NCBI RefSeq assembly: GCF_027887165.1
Contig: NC_077232.1
Coordinates: forward strand, 212,648-276,647
Length of the DNA stretch: 64,000 nucleotides
Direction: 5' to 3'
From: Monodelphis domestica
Lineage: Eukaryota; Chordata; Mammalia; Didelphimorphia; Didelphidae
This document shows, piece by piece, positions 22,501 through 35,400 of this stretch. The translations under genes were made by a program, and so were the position numbers. The notes under the pieces are model-generated. The model saw only the letters and a list, made by a program, of their open reading frames with translations, made no database searches and was not told the DNA's origin. Within the stretch, counting starts at the first letter, position 1. The number at the start of each line of letters is the position of its first letter.

Positions 22501-22702
22501 GGGGAAGCTGGGTGACTCAGTGGATGGAGAGCCAGACCCAGAGATAGGAAGTCCTGAGTTCAAATCTGGCCTCAGGCACTTCCCAGCTATGTGACCCTGG
22601 GTAAGTCACTTAACCCCATTGCCTAGCCCTGACTACTCTTCTGCCTTGGAACCAATACGTAGTATTGATGCTAAGGTGGAAGGTGAGGGTTTAAAGTTTT
22701 AA
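22501..22702 (+). repeat. Marsupial SINE with 13-bp target duplication
   Basis: Full-length WSINE1-like copy (ctgggtgactcagtggatgg to gatgctaaggtggaaggtga plus tail). It is flanked by the direct repeat AAATAACCCTAGA at 22488-22500 and about 22703-22716. It sits in L1 ORF2 and so is younger than that L1. Confidence 0.9.
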
Positions 22703-24285
22703 TTAAATAACCCTAGACAATATCAAATCCCAGGAGTCTCCTGGACAAACACAGGATTTATATGGACACAAATGCAAAACACTTTTCACACAAATAAAGT
22801 TAGCTCTCAACAACTAGAAAAGCATGAATTGCTCATGGGTAGGCTGAGCCAATCAACTCAAGGGACAATTCTACCCAAGTGAATTTACTGACGCAGTGCC
22901 ACGCCAACCAAACTGCCAAATAATTCTTTCATGCAATGAGAAAAAACAAAATTTGTGTGGAAGAACAAAAGGGAACGGGGAGGGTGGCCTGGCAGGGCCA
23001 CATCTTAAACTGGACCAGGAAGCAGCGACCGTCAAAACCATCTGGTAGCGGCTAAGAGACAGAAGGGCAGCTCAATGGCTAGACGAGGGGCGAATGACCT
23101 CAGCAACCTGGGGTTGATAAACCCAAAGAGCCTGGCTTTGCGGCTCAGCCAAAAGCTGCAAAACCCAATGGGAGTAGTTCGGTAGAGACCACCATCTCTC
23201 GCCTTATGCCAAGATGGGCTCAAAGGAGTGTATAATTTAGACAAAGGGCAACACGCTAAGTAAATTGGGGAAACAGTCATTGGGCTGCCAGGTCTGTGGA
23301 GAATGGAAGAACTGATGACCAAACACGAGAGAGCATGACAAGAATGAGGGTTCGCACAAACAAAACCAATGTCAGATTAGAAAGGAAACAGCACGCGGGG
23401 ACTGACTCTCCCACAGGGGTCTCATTTCTCAAATCCATCAAAAACGAACTCAAATGTGCTGGAATCCAACTGACAAATGGTCCAAGGACAGGAATGTGCC
23501 ATTTTCCAATGAAGAAATCAAAGCTACCAATAACAGTTTGTTCCAAAGCAATCTTGATTGGAGAAATGCAAAGGAAAACAGCGCTTGAGCAAGGGCCTCC
23601 CTGGGCAGATGATATGACAGTGAAGTGCTGGGGGGATGCGGCAAGATTGGCCCATTAAGCCATTGCTGTGGAGCTGGGAACTGGTCCAGCCACTGCGGAG
23701 GGCAATGTGGAACTCTGCCCAAAGGCCTATAAAACTGGGCAGACCTTTGATGCCCCGACTGGGTCTGGGGGGCTACTTATACCAAAACTGAGAGCAAAGA
23801 ATCGGAAATCGAGGCATTGCGGTCTACGATGGTCATGGAACAGTGTGCTAGAAGAAACGAGGATTTCAGAAAAGCAGGAAAGATGGACATGAACTGCTGC
23901 CAGCAGAAGTGGGACATTGTCCACAGTCACAGTAATAGTCTGTGAACTGTGACAGACTTAGCTACTGTCAGCAAGACAATGATCAGGATAGCTGGAGGGC
24001 CTTGGGCCGAGGGGGGCTCCCACCTCCAGAGAGTGCGATGTCGGAGTCGGGATCAGGTCAAAGCAGCCCATTTTTCACTTTAGTTTATTTGGGGTCTTGG
24101 GTTTGAGTCGAGTATGCTCTTCCGACCAAGGCCGATAATATACGTAGATAACCCAGATCAAACCACTTACCATCTCCAAGAGGCAGGGAGAGACAATTCA
24201 GACCTTATCATTTCAGAAAATATTCTGTGGGAAATGGTTAGTGCATGGAACTGGGAGACGAAATCTCTTCTTAAAAAGGGGGCTT

Positions 24286-25960
24286 GGCGACTGCAGGGAC
24301 TGACCTTGCTGTCTCGGATGTCCAGCCTGTTTCAGCCACCATCACGGCCCTGCAACAGATTGTTCTCATCCACTCATTCCATGGGGTAAGTGTTCATGTC
24401 ACGTGGCTGCTATACACGCTAGGTGCAAGCTGGGTGGCAGGTGGACCCCAAAGGAGACCGAGTAGCCCAGAAAAGGGCACAGCAAGCCCACCCACTAGAG
24501 CTACTGATCTTCCCCCCCCAGGAAGTGATTTCCAATGGATTCCTCCCTCCTCATCCCTGACATGGAAGATCCCTTTGGACTGAACACCACGGGGGAAGTC
24601 ACGTGACCCTTGAGTGGCCCCCTCCCTCCTTCTTCCTATCCCCCGCCCATGGCAGCTGCTCACCCCTCCTTCTCCCTTGCTCCCAGGCCCCAGGCCCTCC
24701 CTCATCCAGCACCTTTGCCTGGCTGCCCCTTGGTTTGGTCTCTGCTCCCCTCCTTCTGGGGAGATCTGTTAGGTGAGGGTGAAGTGGCTGCCTGCCTGCA
24801 GGTGGGCAAATGGCGAAGGCAGCTCCGAAGCAGAGAGGAAAGGGTCCATCTGCTGCCAGGACTGGCTGGGGATGGAGGGTGGACGTGCCCTCTGCACACT
24901 CCAATTCCCGCCACTTCCTTGGGTCAGCTTTGGAAGCCACTGCCTACTGAGCAAGCCCTGGGAATGCAGCCTGGGAAAAAGGCCAGCCGCCCTCCAGGAG
25001 CTCCACGTCAATGGCCAAAGGGGCAAGTAAGGAAAGAACACCAAGACACGCGAGTGCGGCCACGTCGGAACCCCGGGCTTGGTCGCAGCCCTCAGAGCGG
25101 GAAGTCAGGCTGCACAAAGAGCCCCCTCCTGCCTCTGGCCGCTCTTGCAGCAGACTCCCAGCCACGGCATCCCCAGCAGTTCCCACCACAGGCGCTGAAG
25201 GAAATGCTTTGGACTAATGTTCTGGGAGGAGGCCAGCCAGCGCCTCCCTGGAAGAACTCTGGCTGCCCCCTCAAGCCTCCAAAGGGCTTTTCCAGGCCAA
25301 GAAAAGAAAGGTGGCGAACCCCAGAGCCCTCCCTGCCCTGGAGCCCATCAAGGCCAGGCTGCTGCCCCAAGCGGGGTTCGAGGGAAACGAGAAGCCTTCC
25401 AGCCACTGGGCAGAGCCAGCCAAACATGCAGGCTGGGAAGGTGGAAGCTGCGTGCCAGGAACGGGGATGTCCGATGCCTGTGGGCTCCTTGGCAAAGGTG
25501 GCCTGCCACGTCCTTACCCAAGAGGAAACTTACCAGCGTCACACAGCTGGAGTGAGCGCCAGGGCTGGCAGGCTAATCGCCGCAGCTCCACCTGGCCACC
25601 CTCCGAGGGAGCCCGGAAGTCACATCCCTCGAGCTGGGCTTGGGCCACTGGAGAAAGCCACGGCTGCTCCAGAGCCGCCGAGGTGGGGGCAGTACCAGAG
25701 GGGAGAAGGGGCCCATTGGCCAGAGGCCCCACAAGGCCACCCCCAATACGCCACTGTTCCCGGGGCGCTCTTCGTGAAGGCAGCACCCCGGGGTGAGGAT
25801 GGATTGGCTGCTCCCTCCTTCAGAGCCCTCACAGGCCCCTGCCCTCCCCCCCACAAGGCTTCCCGTCCTGACTCCCGCTGGCTTGGAGGCCCCTCCGTTA
25901 CTCCCAGCCTGGGTAGTCCCTCCGCCCATGCTAGGGTTTCTGTGATCTTCCATCATCAAT
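24286..25960. other. GC-rich DNA with no supported gene
   Basis: Mostly unique GC-rich sequence. It contains a 450-codon open frame on plus (24610-25962), but its composition is Pro/Arg/Gly/Ser-rich without recognisable domains. Part of the frame near 25520 is a SINE-like core (cagcgtcacacagctggagt). I treat it as non-coding. Confidence 0.5.
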
Positions 25961-25961
25961 G

Positions 25962-26150
25962 ATCAATCCACATTTATTAAGAGCCTACTGTGTGCCCAGC
26001 CCTGGGCCTTAGTTGCCGAGGCGAGTGCTATTGTCCCCATTTTGCAGATCCAGAAAGTGAGGCTGAAAGTGACTTGCTCAGGGCCAGCGAGTTAATGATC
26101 TGGGCAGGATTGGAACCCAGACCTTGACTCCGAATCTCATCCTACCTTGG
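25962..26150 (-). repeat. MIR-type SINE, minus orientation
   Basis: Shows catttattaagagcctactg, then ttgtccccattttgcagatc and attggaacccagaccttgac: the reverse complement of a MIR from its 3' end to its core. Confidence 0.75.
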
Positions 26151-26449
26151 AATAAAGCCTAAAAATGCTGAGATCCCAGGACAGGGCCAGTTCCTCCAAG
26201 GGGTGGTCTTCTACCTTCCTCCCTCCAGATGGCCCCGGCCTTGCCCAGTCCTTCCCCAGCCCTCAAGGACTTAGCTTTTGCCCATCCTCTCTGCCTCCCC
26301 TCTGACCCCGCCCCTGCTGGTTCTCCACATCCTGCCGCCTGGGGGTCTCCCACAAGGCTCTGCCCAGCCCCATCCTCACCTTGCTGGGTCAGCCTGCTCT
26401 CTCCTCCCTGATGCCCAATGTCTGCATCTCTAGGGAGGGGAAAGGAAGG

Positions 26450-26615
26450 AAACCAGCATTTATTGGGAGCCTACTATGTGCCAGGCATATTCTCCGGTCT
26501 TCCCAGCCACCCGTTTTCTTCCAGTTGAGGAAACTGAGGCAGCACGGTGGGTCACACAGAAAGTGCCTGAGGCTGCATTTGAGCCCAAGTTTTCCCGACA
26601 CTGCCACGCTTGCAA
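26450..26615 (-). repeat. MIR-type SINE, minus orientation
   Basis: Shows catttattgggagcctactatgtgc in shortened form (first 20: catttattgggagcctacta), then gaggaaactgaggcagcacg and the decayed core. Second of two MIRs 300 bases apart. The next kilobase is pyrimidine-rich with a C-run at 26998-27010. Confidence 0.75.
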
Positions 26616-27589
26616 TCGCCCAGGTCATGAATCTCAGTGTGGTCTCTTCCCCGTGTCTCCTCCTGGTCCATCGCCCTTCCTCAATCGGGCCTCCACCCAG
26701 CTCTCCCAGAGCTCTAGGCTAGTTTCTGCCTCTCTCCCCTCAAAGCAGAAATGGTCAAGAGCAGCACTTAGGAGTTACCACCTCCATGTCTTTGCCCAGG
26801 CCCTGCCCCTCCCTGACACACAAGTGCTTTGACTTACTTTGGACAAATTCTGCCTGCCTTGATTGTGCCCCATTTTGCTCCTGCTCTGTCCCTCCCTCCG
26901 CCGCTTCCCCCCTCCATCTCCCTGCCAGCCAGGACACATCTGTGGGAATCCCTCCAATCCCCGGAGCTCACCGATCCCTTCTCCCTCCCACTTCAACCCC
27001 CCCCCCCCCCAGAGGGACAACTTTTGGTCCTGGCCTCCCTATCTCCCCTCTGGCCCTTCCTCTGGTTCCACAGCAGCCTCGCCTTTACTGAACAGCGGCT
27101 GCATTCAAGGCTCCAAACCCCTGTTCTGGGGCCTCACTGCAGCCTCCCGGAGGCCAGGCCCGGCTGCCCCCTTCATCTTTGCCTCCCAGGGTGAAGCAGC
27201 CCTTGGGCTTTCCAAGGACAAGCCCTTTGGTCTCCTCCAGCAGACCTCCCTTATCTTTGGTCTTCTCTGCTGCCTCAGCCATCTCCGCTGGGCCTTCTCC
27301 CTAGCCTCCCTCCTGGGCTGGGTGCTGCCCCAGCCTGCACACCTCCAACTGCCCTTCTGCCATCTTGAACCGGAGGACCAGAAGCTGCCAGCCATTGGGC
27401 AAGAGGGACACTGAACTCTCCTTTCCCCTCTTCCTAACCTGCCTATCCTCATTGACAGCAACCCTGCCGGGCTCTCCAATGGCCCCTCCATCCGTCCTGT
27501 CCCGGGGCTTTCCCCAGGCCCTCGTCCCTCCTCTGCCACTGCCCTGCCCTGAAGCCTGGCCTCCTGCCTCCAGGCCTGACCAAGTCACC

Positions 27590-27930
27590 TGGCGCTCCAG
27601 AAGCTCCCCTGGCTCCTTATCGCCTCCAGGATCACCCCGACTTTCGTGGCCTCCACCCTCCACCTCTCCAGTCTTGTGGCATCGGGCAGATTGGCCTGCC
27701 TGGGTCCCCTGCTCCACAACTCCGTGCCCGTGTCTCTGTCTCCTTTTCTCAGCCCCCCCAGCGCACCCCCACTTAGCACCGAGACTCATTCTACCCCCAG
27801 TGCCAAGCACAGAGCCCCAGAGGGGGAGGTACTTGTTGGGGCTCCCAAGCGCAGCCCATCTCAATCTCCACCTGGGGCAACCCTCCTCTTCCTTCCGTCC
27901 AGGCTGCGCCCCTCCCACTGGGCCTTCATT
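27590..27930 (+). mobile_element. Probable L2 3'-end fragment
   Basis: Contains ctccttatcgcctccaggat followed by a pyrimidine-rich stretch that parallels the L2 copy at 11470. Strongly diverged, so the family call is tentative. Open frames here (up to 220 aa) are Pro/Ser-rich and not convincing. Confidence 0.4.
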
Positions 27931-28263
27931 GTCTTCATCTTTGTATGCCGCTGCGGCCACCGCGGGGCTCAGGCTAGGGACAGATCTCCAGGCGGAAACC
28001 GCAGGCCCAGCACAGGGTAGGGACTAAGCCACGTGGGCAGGACTGCATCCAGTTACCTGCCCGACATGGGGCGGACCACTGCTGGCGGGACTTGGGACTC
28101 GGCAGCCCAGCGCTCCTCCACACACGGGCTCCGTTCCCTGCTGATGCAACACGCCAAAATGCGGGTCCTGTTCCCCGAATCCCGGGCATGCTGAGCGGGA
28201 GCGGTCGAGCACCGAGCGGAGGCTTCTTGCCCCGCCGTGCTTGGAAAGGCCGATGGGGAGCGC

Positions 28264-28335
28264 TCAGCAACCAGCAACCTCCATCCTCCATCCTCCATCC
28301 TCCATCCTCCATCCTCCATCCTCCTCCCTCCTCCC
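28264..28335. repeat. (ATCCTCC)n heptamer repeat
   Basis: Tandem ATCCTCC units, about eight, ending in CCTCC-rich variants. Lies just upstream of the B4GALNT4 CpG island. Confidence 0.9.
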
Positions 28336-28479
28336 TGGTCCATCCTCAGCATCCCTCCCGTCGCCCGCAGCCACCGCCCCTCAGGCCCTCCGGGGAGAGA
28401 CCATCTGTGACGAGGGGGAAATCTCCTATGCCACCCTGCCTCTGGGCCGGCCGACTCCTAGGCCCGCCGCCGCGTAGGT

Positions 28480-29170
28480 GCGCAGCCACACGGATGTAGT
28501 CAGCATCTCCTCTGCCCGCAAGGCCCAGGACCGGGGGCACGAGGTCCGAGCCACGAGAGGCCGCGCTGCCAGACCTCCCCCCGCATCCAGTAGTCAATGG
28601 TTCCGTCCGCCAGGTGGATGTTTGCGCGTTGGCGTGGAGATGAACGCTAGGTGCAGCCTAACGTCCGCGGGCTCCGCCCCCGTGAGCCGATCATTGGCTG
28701 CTCTGGAGATGACGGCCGGTGATTGGCCGAGCGCCGGCCGCCGGCCCTTGGCCCGTTTCACGGTGGGTAGCATCGCAGCGCGGCCGCCGCTATTGCTGCC
28801 GCCGCTGCCGCCGCTGCTGCTCCCGCCGCTCTCGGTCCTACTCCGGCTGCGGCTCCCACTGCGAGAAAGCGGCTCGGGCCGCCGGGGCTAAGGGCGCGCA
28901 GCTGGGCCCGCCTGGGGAAGCCCCATCCCGGGCAGCTACGAAGGACAAAGGCGGGGAGTGAAGAGGAGGAGGAGAAAGAGAAGGGGGGAGAGAGGAAGAA
29001 GAGGGGGAGGAAAAGGGGGAGAATAGAGGAGAGGGAGAAAGGGGAGGAGAAATCGAGGAGGAGGAGGAGGGGGCGCCATGCCCTGGCCCCTTGCCAGAGC
29101 CCTCGGCCCGCTGCGCGAAGCCCAAGCCCGAGCCCGGGCCCTGGGCCGCGGGCGCTGAAGTGGCTGTGGG
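28480..29170 (+). promoter_or_regulatory. B4GALNT4: B4GALNT4 CpG-island promoter with tandem CCAAT boxes
   Basis: A CpG-dense region precedes the B4GALNT4 start codon. Two inverted CCAAT boxes (ATTGG at 28693-28697 and 28722-28726) lie 29 bases apart, a spacing used by NF-Y. No TATA box is evident. The 5'UTR probably begins a little downstream of these and includes a GCC-rich stretch (28785-28830) and a purine-rich stretch (28960-29070). The transcription start is inferred. Confidence 0.55.
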
Positions 29171-29310
29171 TCCGGCTGTTCCCAGAGGGAGCGCTGGCTC
29201 CGGCCAGTCCAGCCTTGCAAGGCCTGGCCCTGCCCAGCCAAGGCTATTCCAGCCCTGCCCAGGGCCCGGGAAGCATGAAGCTGGGGGTGCCCGTGGCCCG
29301 AGGCCGCTAA
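29078..29310 (+). promoter_or_regulatory. B4GALNT4: Two short upstream ORFs in the B4GALNT4 leader
   Basis: If the leader is unspliced, two ATGs precede the main start: one at 29078 opening a 26-codon frame that stops at 29156-29158, and one at 29275 opening an 11-codon frame that stops at 29308-29310. Both end before the main ATG at 29403 and could lower translation. Whether they are in the mRNA is not visible from DNA. Confidence 0.4.
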
Positions 29311-29402
29311 GGACAGCAGGACCAGAAGGCAGGGAGGGCAGGAGAATAGGCCGGCAGGCCTGGGGAGCCCTGGGTGGGCCAGCTCAGACCCCAGACCTGA
29401 CC

Positions 29403-32400
29403 ATGCTGCGGTTCCCAGTGAAGAAGCTTCGCAAGCAATTCCGCCTGCTGCTGCTCCTCGTGCTGCTCACCTGTGCTGCGTGGCTCACCTACCTGCACCT
29501 GAGCCTCGTTCGCCAGGGCCGAGCCCTGCGGCTTCGCCTCAGTGGGGGCTCCGGCCCAGGTAGGGTCCCCTAGCTGCCTCAGTTTCCTCTCCACATCTCC
29601 CCCCCCAGGCGGTTTCTCTCCCTTGCTCCAAGATCTTCAGAGGCTCCCCACTCCCCAACCTCCAGCTGTGAACGCTGTCCAGCAGTTCCACGCTCCTGGC
29701 TGCCCCATCCAGGCTGGGGTTGTCCACTGGGTGCTGGGGAGAAGGGGCCTGGCCCTCTCTTCAGCAGGCATTGGAAATGAAATTCCAACCATTCCCCCTC
29801 CCAGAATGCCAAGCCCCTCAGACCACGGGGAGGGTTCCTTTCCTGCCCTGGGTGCACTGTGGAGGGGAGCCTGTGTTTGGGTGGGTGGGTGGGGCCAACA
29901 TGGGAGCCGGCAGATGGGGGAGGGGAGGGGGCACTGTTATTGCTGGTTGGCTCTTCCCTTCCGTAGGTTGTGGAGTGGAGACTGAGGCTCCGAGGCTGGG
30001 GAGGGCAGGACTAGGGACTTCCCTCAGCAGTGTCTAGAACCTGGCCCTCCCCTTAGTGCATTTGGGGCCCCTCGGCCATCCCTCCATCCCCTCCCCTACT
30101 CAGTTTCCTTCCAAGGGCTGGGGCTGTGCCCTCCTCTCTCTCACACACGCACAGAGCATCCCCTCCTTGGAGAGCCCCCTCCTAAAATCCAGGGTTCCAA
30201 TGACAAGAGTCTAGCCCAGTTCTGGCCTGGGAGCTGGGGGTGGCAGAGGTTCCTGGAGTCGTTCTGGGGGCATCGGGGAAAGGGGGGGGGCAACTGCCAC
30301 CTGGGCAAGAGACAGATGTGTGCAGGGAGGGAGGCCCCTTACGCCCCCAGCTGCAGAGTTCAGACCTCCCAGTAGAGGCCAGAGGGAGCCATGGAAGGTT
30401 TCTGAGCAGTGACCTGCTTAAGGAAGATAATGCGGGACGGAGGTGAGGAGATCACAAAGGTGAGATTCCAGTGGTCCAGGAGCTAGTGAGAGACGGCAAC
30501 CTGTATTTTTCTCACACTTGGGGCCCCTGAGCCCCCCTCCCCTAGCAGGCAGTCTGTGTGAGCGTGACTTAAGGGCCCCGCAGGAGAACGGGGGTGGGAA
30601 GGCGTAGAACCCGGGGATCGAGTTTCTCAGAAGCCTGGGGAAGTCAAAACCTCAGTGTCTGCTCGTTGCTCCCCCGGAAACCAACCTGGGGAACTGCTGA
30701 ATCAGACAGAGAGAAAGCAAGATGGACCCCAAGACCAGCCCCTGGACTCCTACCATCCATCCCAACCTCTCCCTCCCATCAGACACTCCGCGTCGCACAC
30801 AGGGTGCCGTGGAGGAGACACTTGGCCCAGGGCCTGGAGATGGGAGGTTCCCCAGAGACCAGATGGGGTCTCTACAGGCCTAGCAGGAGGAGGCCTTGAA
30901 TGCCAGAATTCGGAGTGAGTGTTCTATCCCGAAGGTAGCGAGATCCAGTGTAGCTCTTTGGTCAGAAGCACCTTAGTTGTGTGCAGGTTGGGCCTGAGGC
31001 ACGACTGAAGGCTGAAGCCCAAGTCAGAGGCTCAGCCAGGAGACAAAGGCCCCAGCTAGGCTGGCAGCCCCGCCAGTGACGGTCCCCAAAGGGGCTGAGG
31101 AGAGGCCGGAGCCAAAGGAAGTGTGGCCACGTCGCTGCTCAGTGGCCTGCCCTCCCTCGTGGCTATGAAGTTCTGGGATGCTGCCACTCCCGTGGCCAAC
31201 CTGGATGGCCAGGCGGAATTCTGGGAAGCTGGAAAGGGGGCAGGGGAGGGCACAGGACAGGGTGCCTGCTGGGTGTGGCACGTGCCAAGTTTGAGGTGCA
31301 AAGTGGTGTCTAAGCGGAGGGCCCAGGCATGACGCTAGTGTGGGGCCATCTTCAGGCAGTAGCCAGCCAGGTTGGCATGCAGTGCTGGGCTGCTCCCCTC
31401 GATGGCATGGACACACATACCCCCGGGGGGATCTCTCTCCCCCTCTGGACCTCCTGGGCCTGGGCCTGGAGAGCCCCCTAGCTGGGCTTGGACCCACCAG
31501 ATTCACCGGAGCCCAGGGAGCCTCTCCCTTTGCCCAGAAGCTCTCAAGCCACCGAGGCCTCTGGTTTCCTGAGAAGTTTTAGTGGTTGAAGCTCTGTGGG
31601 AGCCAGGAGTAGCTGAGGGGGCTCCATCCTCTGGCCACCTGTCCCTGCCCAAGTGCAGCTCTCAGAGCCCAGGCCACCCCTGGAGGGTCCAGGGCCGATG
31701 GCGGGGGGGGGGGGGACCTCCGTGGCACCAGCTGGAGCCTCCACGTTCTGTGGAATGAGCAGCTTTGTGATTGGGCCAGGGTCACCCTGGCGGTCAGGGC
31801 TGGAGATGAGCCCCTGCCCTTTGGCTCTCGTTGGCTCTGCAGAGTCAGGGCCTGCCCTCCCTCCGGCTCTTAAAGCCCCCTCCTCACCAGCAAGCCTGTC
31901 TTCTCCCTGAGCACCACTGGGGGGGGCCAGCCCTTTCCCCCTCAGTGGTTCCTTTAGAAGCTCCTTCCTGGCATTCCTCTTCCCCGGACTGTCTCTCCTT
32001 GGGATCTGCCGGGCCCACATCTCTGCTTCTTCTTTGGGCGCTTTGGCCAGGCCCTTGAGTGGAACCACCGTGCCCCTCGCCTCGGCCTAGAGACAAGCTG
32101 CTGCTTTGGGCCAAGCCCGCCATCGTCACGCCCATCCCATCCTGTCCGGCTCCCCAGCGCTTGGCTATTGCCCCTGCCGCCCGGGGGTCTCTTGGGCAAT
32201 AGGAAGAAGCCTTGCCTTGGGCTGCAGGCCTTGGCCCCTGGTGCCCCCCCCCCCGAGACTCGCCTCCCCACGGGGTCCCTGTGGTCGTCTCCTTTGCAGC
32301 GAAAGTCTTTGCCCAACCCCCCCCCCCCCATCTCCCCGTTCAGCTTCACGGCCCGAAGCTTCCATGTGCAGACCTGCAGGCAGGCACGGCCAGCCTCTCG

Positions 32401-35400
32401 CTGTCAGCTCCTACCTCCCTGCTCCCCGGCAGGGCTGTCCCACACTGGGGGAGACCGTTGGGAGAGCCCCCCGCAACGTCCCCTCCGTGTGCTGCCCTCT
32501 TAGATGGAGAGAAGCTGAGTGAAGTCACCGATGCCGGGAAGGGGGTGGGGGGACCCCAGGCCGTGTCCCCCCCAAAGAGAGGAGAGGACTCCAGCGAGAG
32601 TCACGAGGAAGAGCAGCTGGTAAGTGATCCCGAGGCTCCGGGTGCTGCCTCTGTCCCGTCTCCCCCCTGAGCCGAGCTCCCTTCCGCAGGCCGAGGGGCG
32701 GGAGCCGAGCACTTTCTGTGGCCTGAACCTCACCCGGCGGGCCCCAGCGTGGCAGGAGGAGGTGAGCGAGCGTGGCCCGGGGCAGGGGCTTGGAGGGGGC
32801 CGAGCTCACCGCAGCCTGCGGGGTGACAGGCCCGTGGGCTTCTCTCGCACACAGTACAGGGGGAAGGCCAACCTGCACGTGTTTGAGGACTGGTGTGGGG
32901 GCGCCGTGGGGAGCCTGAGGAAGAATCTCCATTTCCCACTCTTTCCCCACGTGAGTGCGCTGGGGGGATGAGGGGAGGCAGGACCCCCGGAAGAGGGAGT
33001 CACTGGCTGCCCTCCCCTCCCCCCAGACCCGCACCACCGTGAAGAAGCTGGCCGTGTCCCCCAAGTGGAAGAATTACGGCCTCCGGATTTTTGGCTACAT
33101 CCATCCCAGCAGAGACGGTAGGGCGGGCGCGGAGCCGGGAGGGAGGCCTGGGCCAGAGGAGCCCCCCGCGCCCCGGTAGTAGAGTGTGTGCCCCCTGCCT
33201 GGTCCCCAGGTGATGTCCAGTTCTCTGTGGCCTCCGACGATAACTCCGAGTTCTGGCTGAGCCCGGACGAGAGCCCGGCGGGCGCCCAGCTGGTGGCCTA
33301 CGTGGGCAAGGTACGGCCCGGAAGCCTTTGCCAGCAGGCCCAGCTGAGGGGGGAGGGCCCTGCAGGGGAGAAGACTGGTAACCACCGCCTTCCCTTGTGC
33401 CCCACCCCCACCCCAGACCGGCTCCGAGTGGACAGCGCCCGGAGAATTCACCAAATTCAGCTCGCAAGTGTCCAAGCCAAAGCGGTGGGTGACTGTGGGC
33501 CCCCCTCCCCCAGCCTGCCCAGGCCAGGCGCACAGACCTCTGGGAATGGGCGCCCCCTCCTGGGCCGAGGCCCCGGGTCCTCATCATCCCTCCCGGGGAT
33601 GCCACGTCCTGGGGGGAGCCTGTGAAATGCGAGCGCTGATCCCCCCCCAGGCTCTCCTCCTCGCGACGCTATTACTTCGAGCTGCTCCACAAGCAGGATG
33701 ACCAGGGCTCGGACCACGTGGAAGTGGGGGTGAGTACTGAGCCCCGAGACCGAGGCCGAGGCCGAGGCCCGCCGCTGCCCGGCTCTGACTCGGGGCCGTT
33801 CGTTCCCTTCCTCCCCAGTGGCGAGTTTTCCTTCCAGGCCTGAAGTTCGAAGTCATTGACTCCTCCCACATCTCCCTCTACGCAGGTTTGAGGGGGCGGG
33901 GCGGGGCGGGGCTGGGGGCGGGGCGGACCCGGCACAGATTGCTGGCCTGGGGAGATGCGCCACCTCCAGGGTCCTTCCTCCGCCCTCCCCAGACGAGGCA
34001 GCCCTGAAGATGGATCACGTGACCCACATCCCCCAGTCCCTGGCCAGCCACGTGGCCCGCCCCGGGCCGCAGCCCAAGGAGCTGGGAGCGGACATGCTGA
34101 GGCCCGACGCCAGGGACACCTTCTTCCTCAGTGAGGAGGGCGGGGCGGGGGCGGGGCTGGAGGGCCGCTGCTGGGCCAGGCGGCTCATGGGGGCCTCCCT
34201 CCGCCCGGCAGCCCCGAGGATCGAGCCATCCCGCCTGGAGAACGTGCTGGCCCCCTGTGCCTACGCCCCCACCTATGTGGTCAAAGACTTCCCCATCGCG
34301 CGCTACCAGGGCCTGCAGTTTGTAAGTGGCGCCCCCGCCCGCCCCGCCCCGCCCCGGGCCCAGGCGCGCCCTGTGACCCGGGGCCTCTGTGACCCTCCCT
34401 CCAGGTCTACCTGTCCTTCGTGTACCCCAACGACTTCACGCGACTCACGCACATGGAGACGAGCAACAAATGCTTCTACCGCGAGTCCCCGCTATACCTG
34501 GAGAGGTGGTACGGGGGCGGGGCGGGGCAAAGGGAGGGGCTTCTCCCGTGGGCTGACCCCACCCCCTCCCTGCGGCTCCAGGTTCGGATTTTACAAATAT
34601 ATGAAGATGGACGATGGCGAGGAGGAGGAGGAGGAGGAGGAAGAGGAGGAGGCCGGGCGCCGGGCCTTCCTGTTCCTTGATCCGGACAGTGAGTGTGCCA
34701 GCCTCTTGGTCAGGCAGGGCCCCCCTCTCCCCTCAGCAGGGCGCCGCTGGGCTCTACTGGCTCTTGGACAGCTCCTGGATCATCAGTCCCTTTCCCCTAG
34801 GTTTCCTGGAGGAGGAGGAAGAGGAGGAAGCAGAGAGCCCAGAGCCCACGGGAGCCCGCCCCTCCCCAAGCAGGACCACTCCGGACCACCGAGGAACCCC
34901 AAGCAGCAGCCCCACCGCCCGTCCCAGGAGGGAGACCCGGCTGATGCGCGCCCTGAGCTGGGCCCCCACTGCCCCGGCCACACCCCGGAATGGTGCTGCA
35001 GCCCAGGCCACTCCCCTGTTTCTGGGCCGGCCACTGCCAGCCAGGTCTTCTGCACAGGGGGCTGCCCCCCGGGCACTGAGGAAGCCACAGAAAGTGTATG
35101 TGACAAGAGTCCGCCCAGGACAGCGCCGGCCCCCTCGGACGAAGCCCCCACGGCCCCGGCCCTGGCTAGCCCACGGTCCCTGGCAGCCCCCCCTGCCTGG
35201 CATCTTTCTGTACCCCCGGCCCCTTCAGAGGGTGCATCTGCGGGCCCTTCGCCAGCCTCCAGGCCGCAGAGCCCCGACTGTCAGCGCCACCCCAGCTCGG
35301 GCTCGTAGGACCCACAATTCTCTCAGGAGGCCGTCCAGAGCCAGCTTCACCCAGCAGGCCCTGGACCTGACCACTGGGCTCACAAGCCCCACCTCAAATG

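Larger units (their letters stand above)
12150..24285 (+). mobile_element. Old near-full-length L1 opened by nested insertions
   Basis: Starts with a 5'UTR (ggcagagccaagagggagga, about 12157). ORF1 coiled-coil coding is at 13470-13742 and its C-terminal part at 14131-14522. The ORF2 endonuclease region is about 15700-16330, and reverse transcriptase parts are at 16690-17027, 17768-17923 and 21859-22500. The diverged ORF2 end and 3'UTR run from 22703 to about 24285. Inserted inside are LTRs at 12877-13401, 14840-15494 and 17028-17767, a composite block at 17924-21845, and a SINE at 22501-22702. Subtracting these leaves about 6 kb, the length of one L1. Both ORFs carry many stops and frameshifts, so it is inactive. 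Confidence 0.8.

Noticed and set aside
27301-28027. About 220-codon frames on both strands upstream of B4GALNT4
   Set aside because: Pyrimidine-rich L2-like DNA gives open frames on both strands; no domain or splice context.
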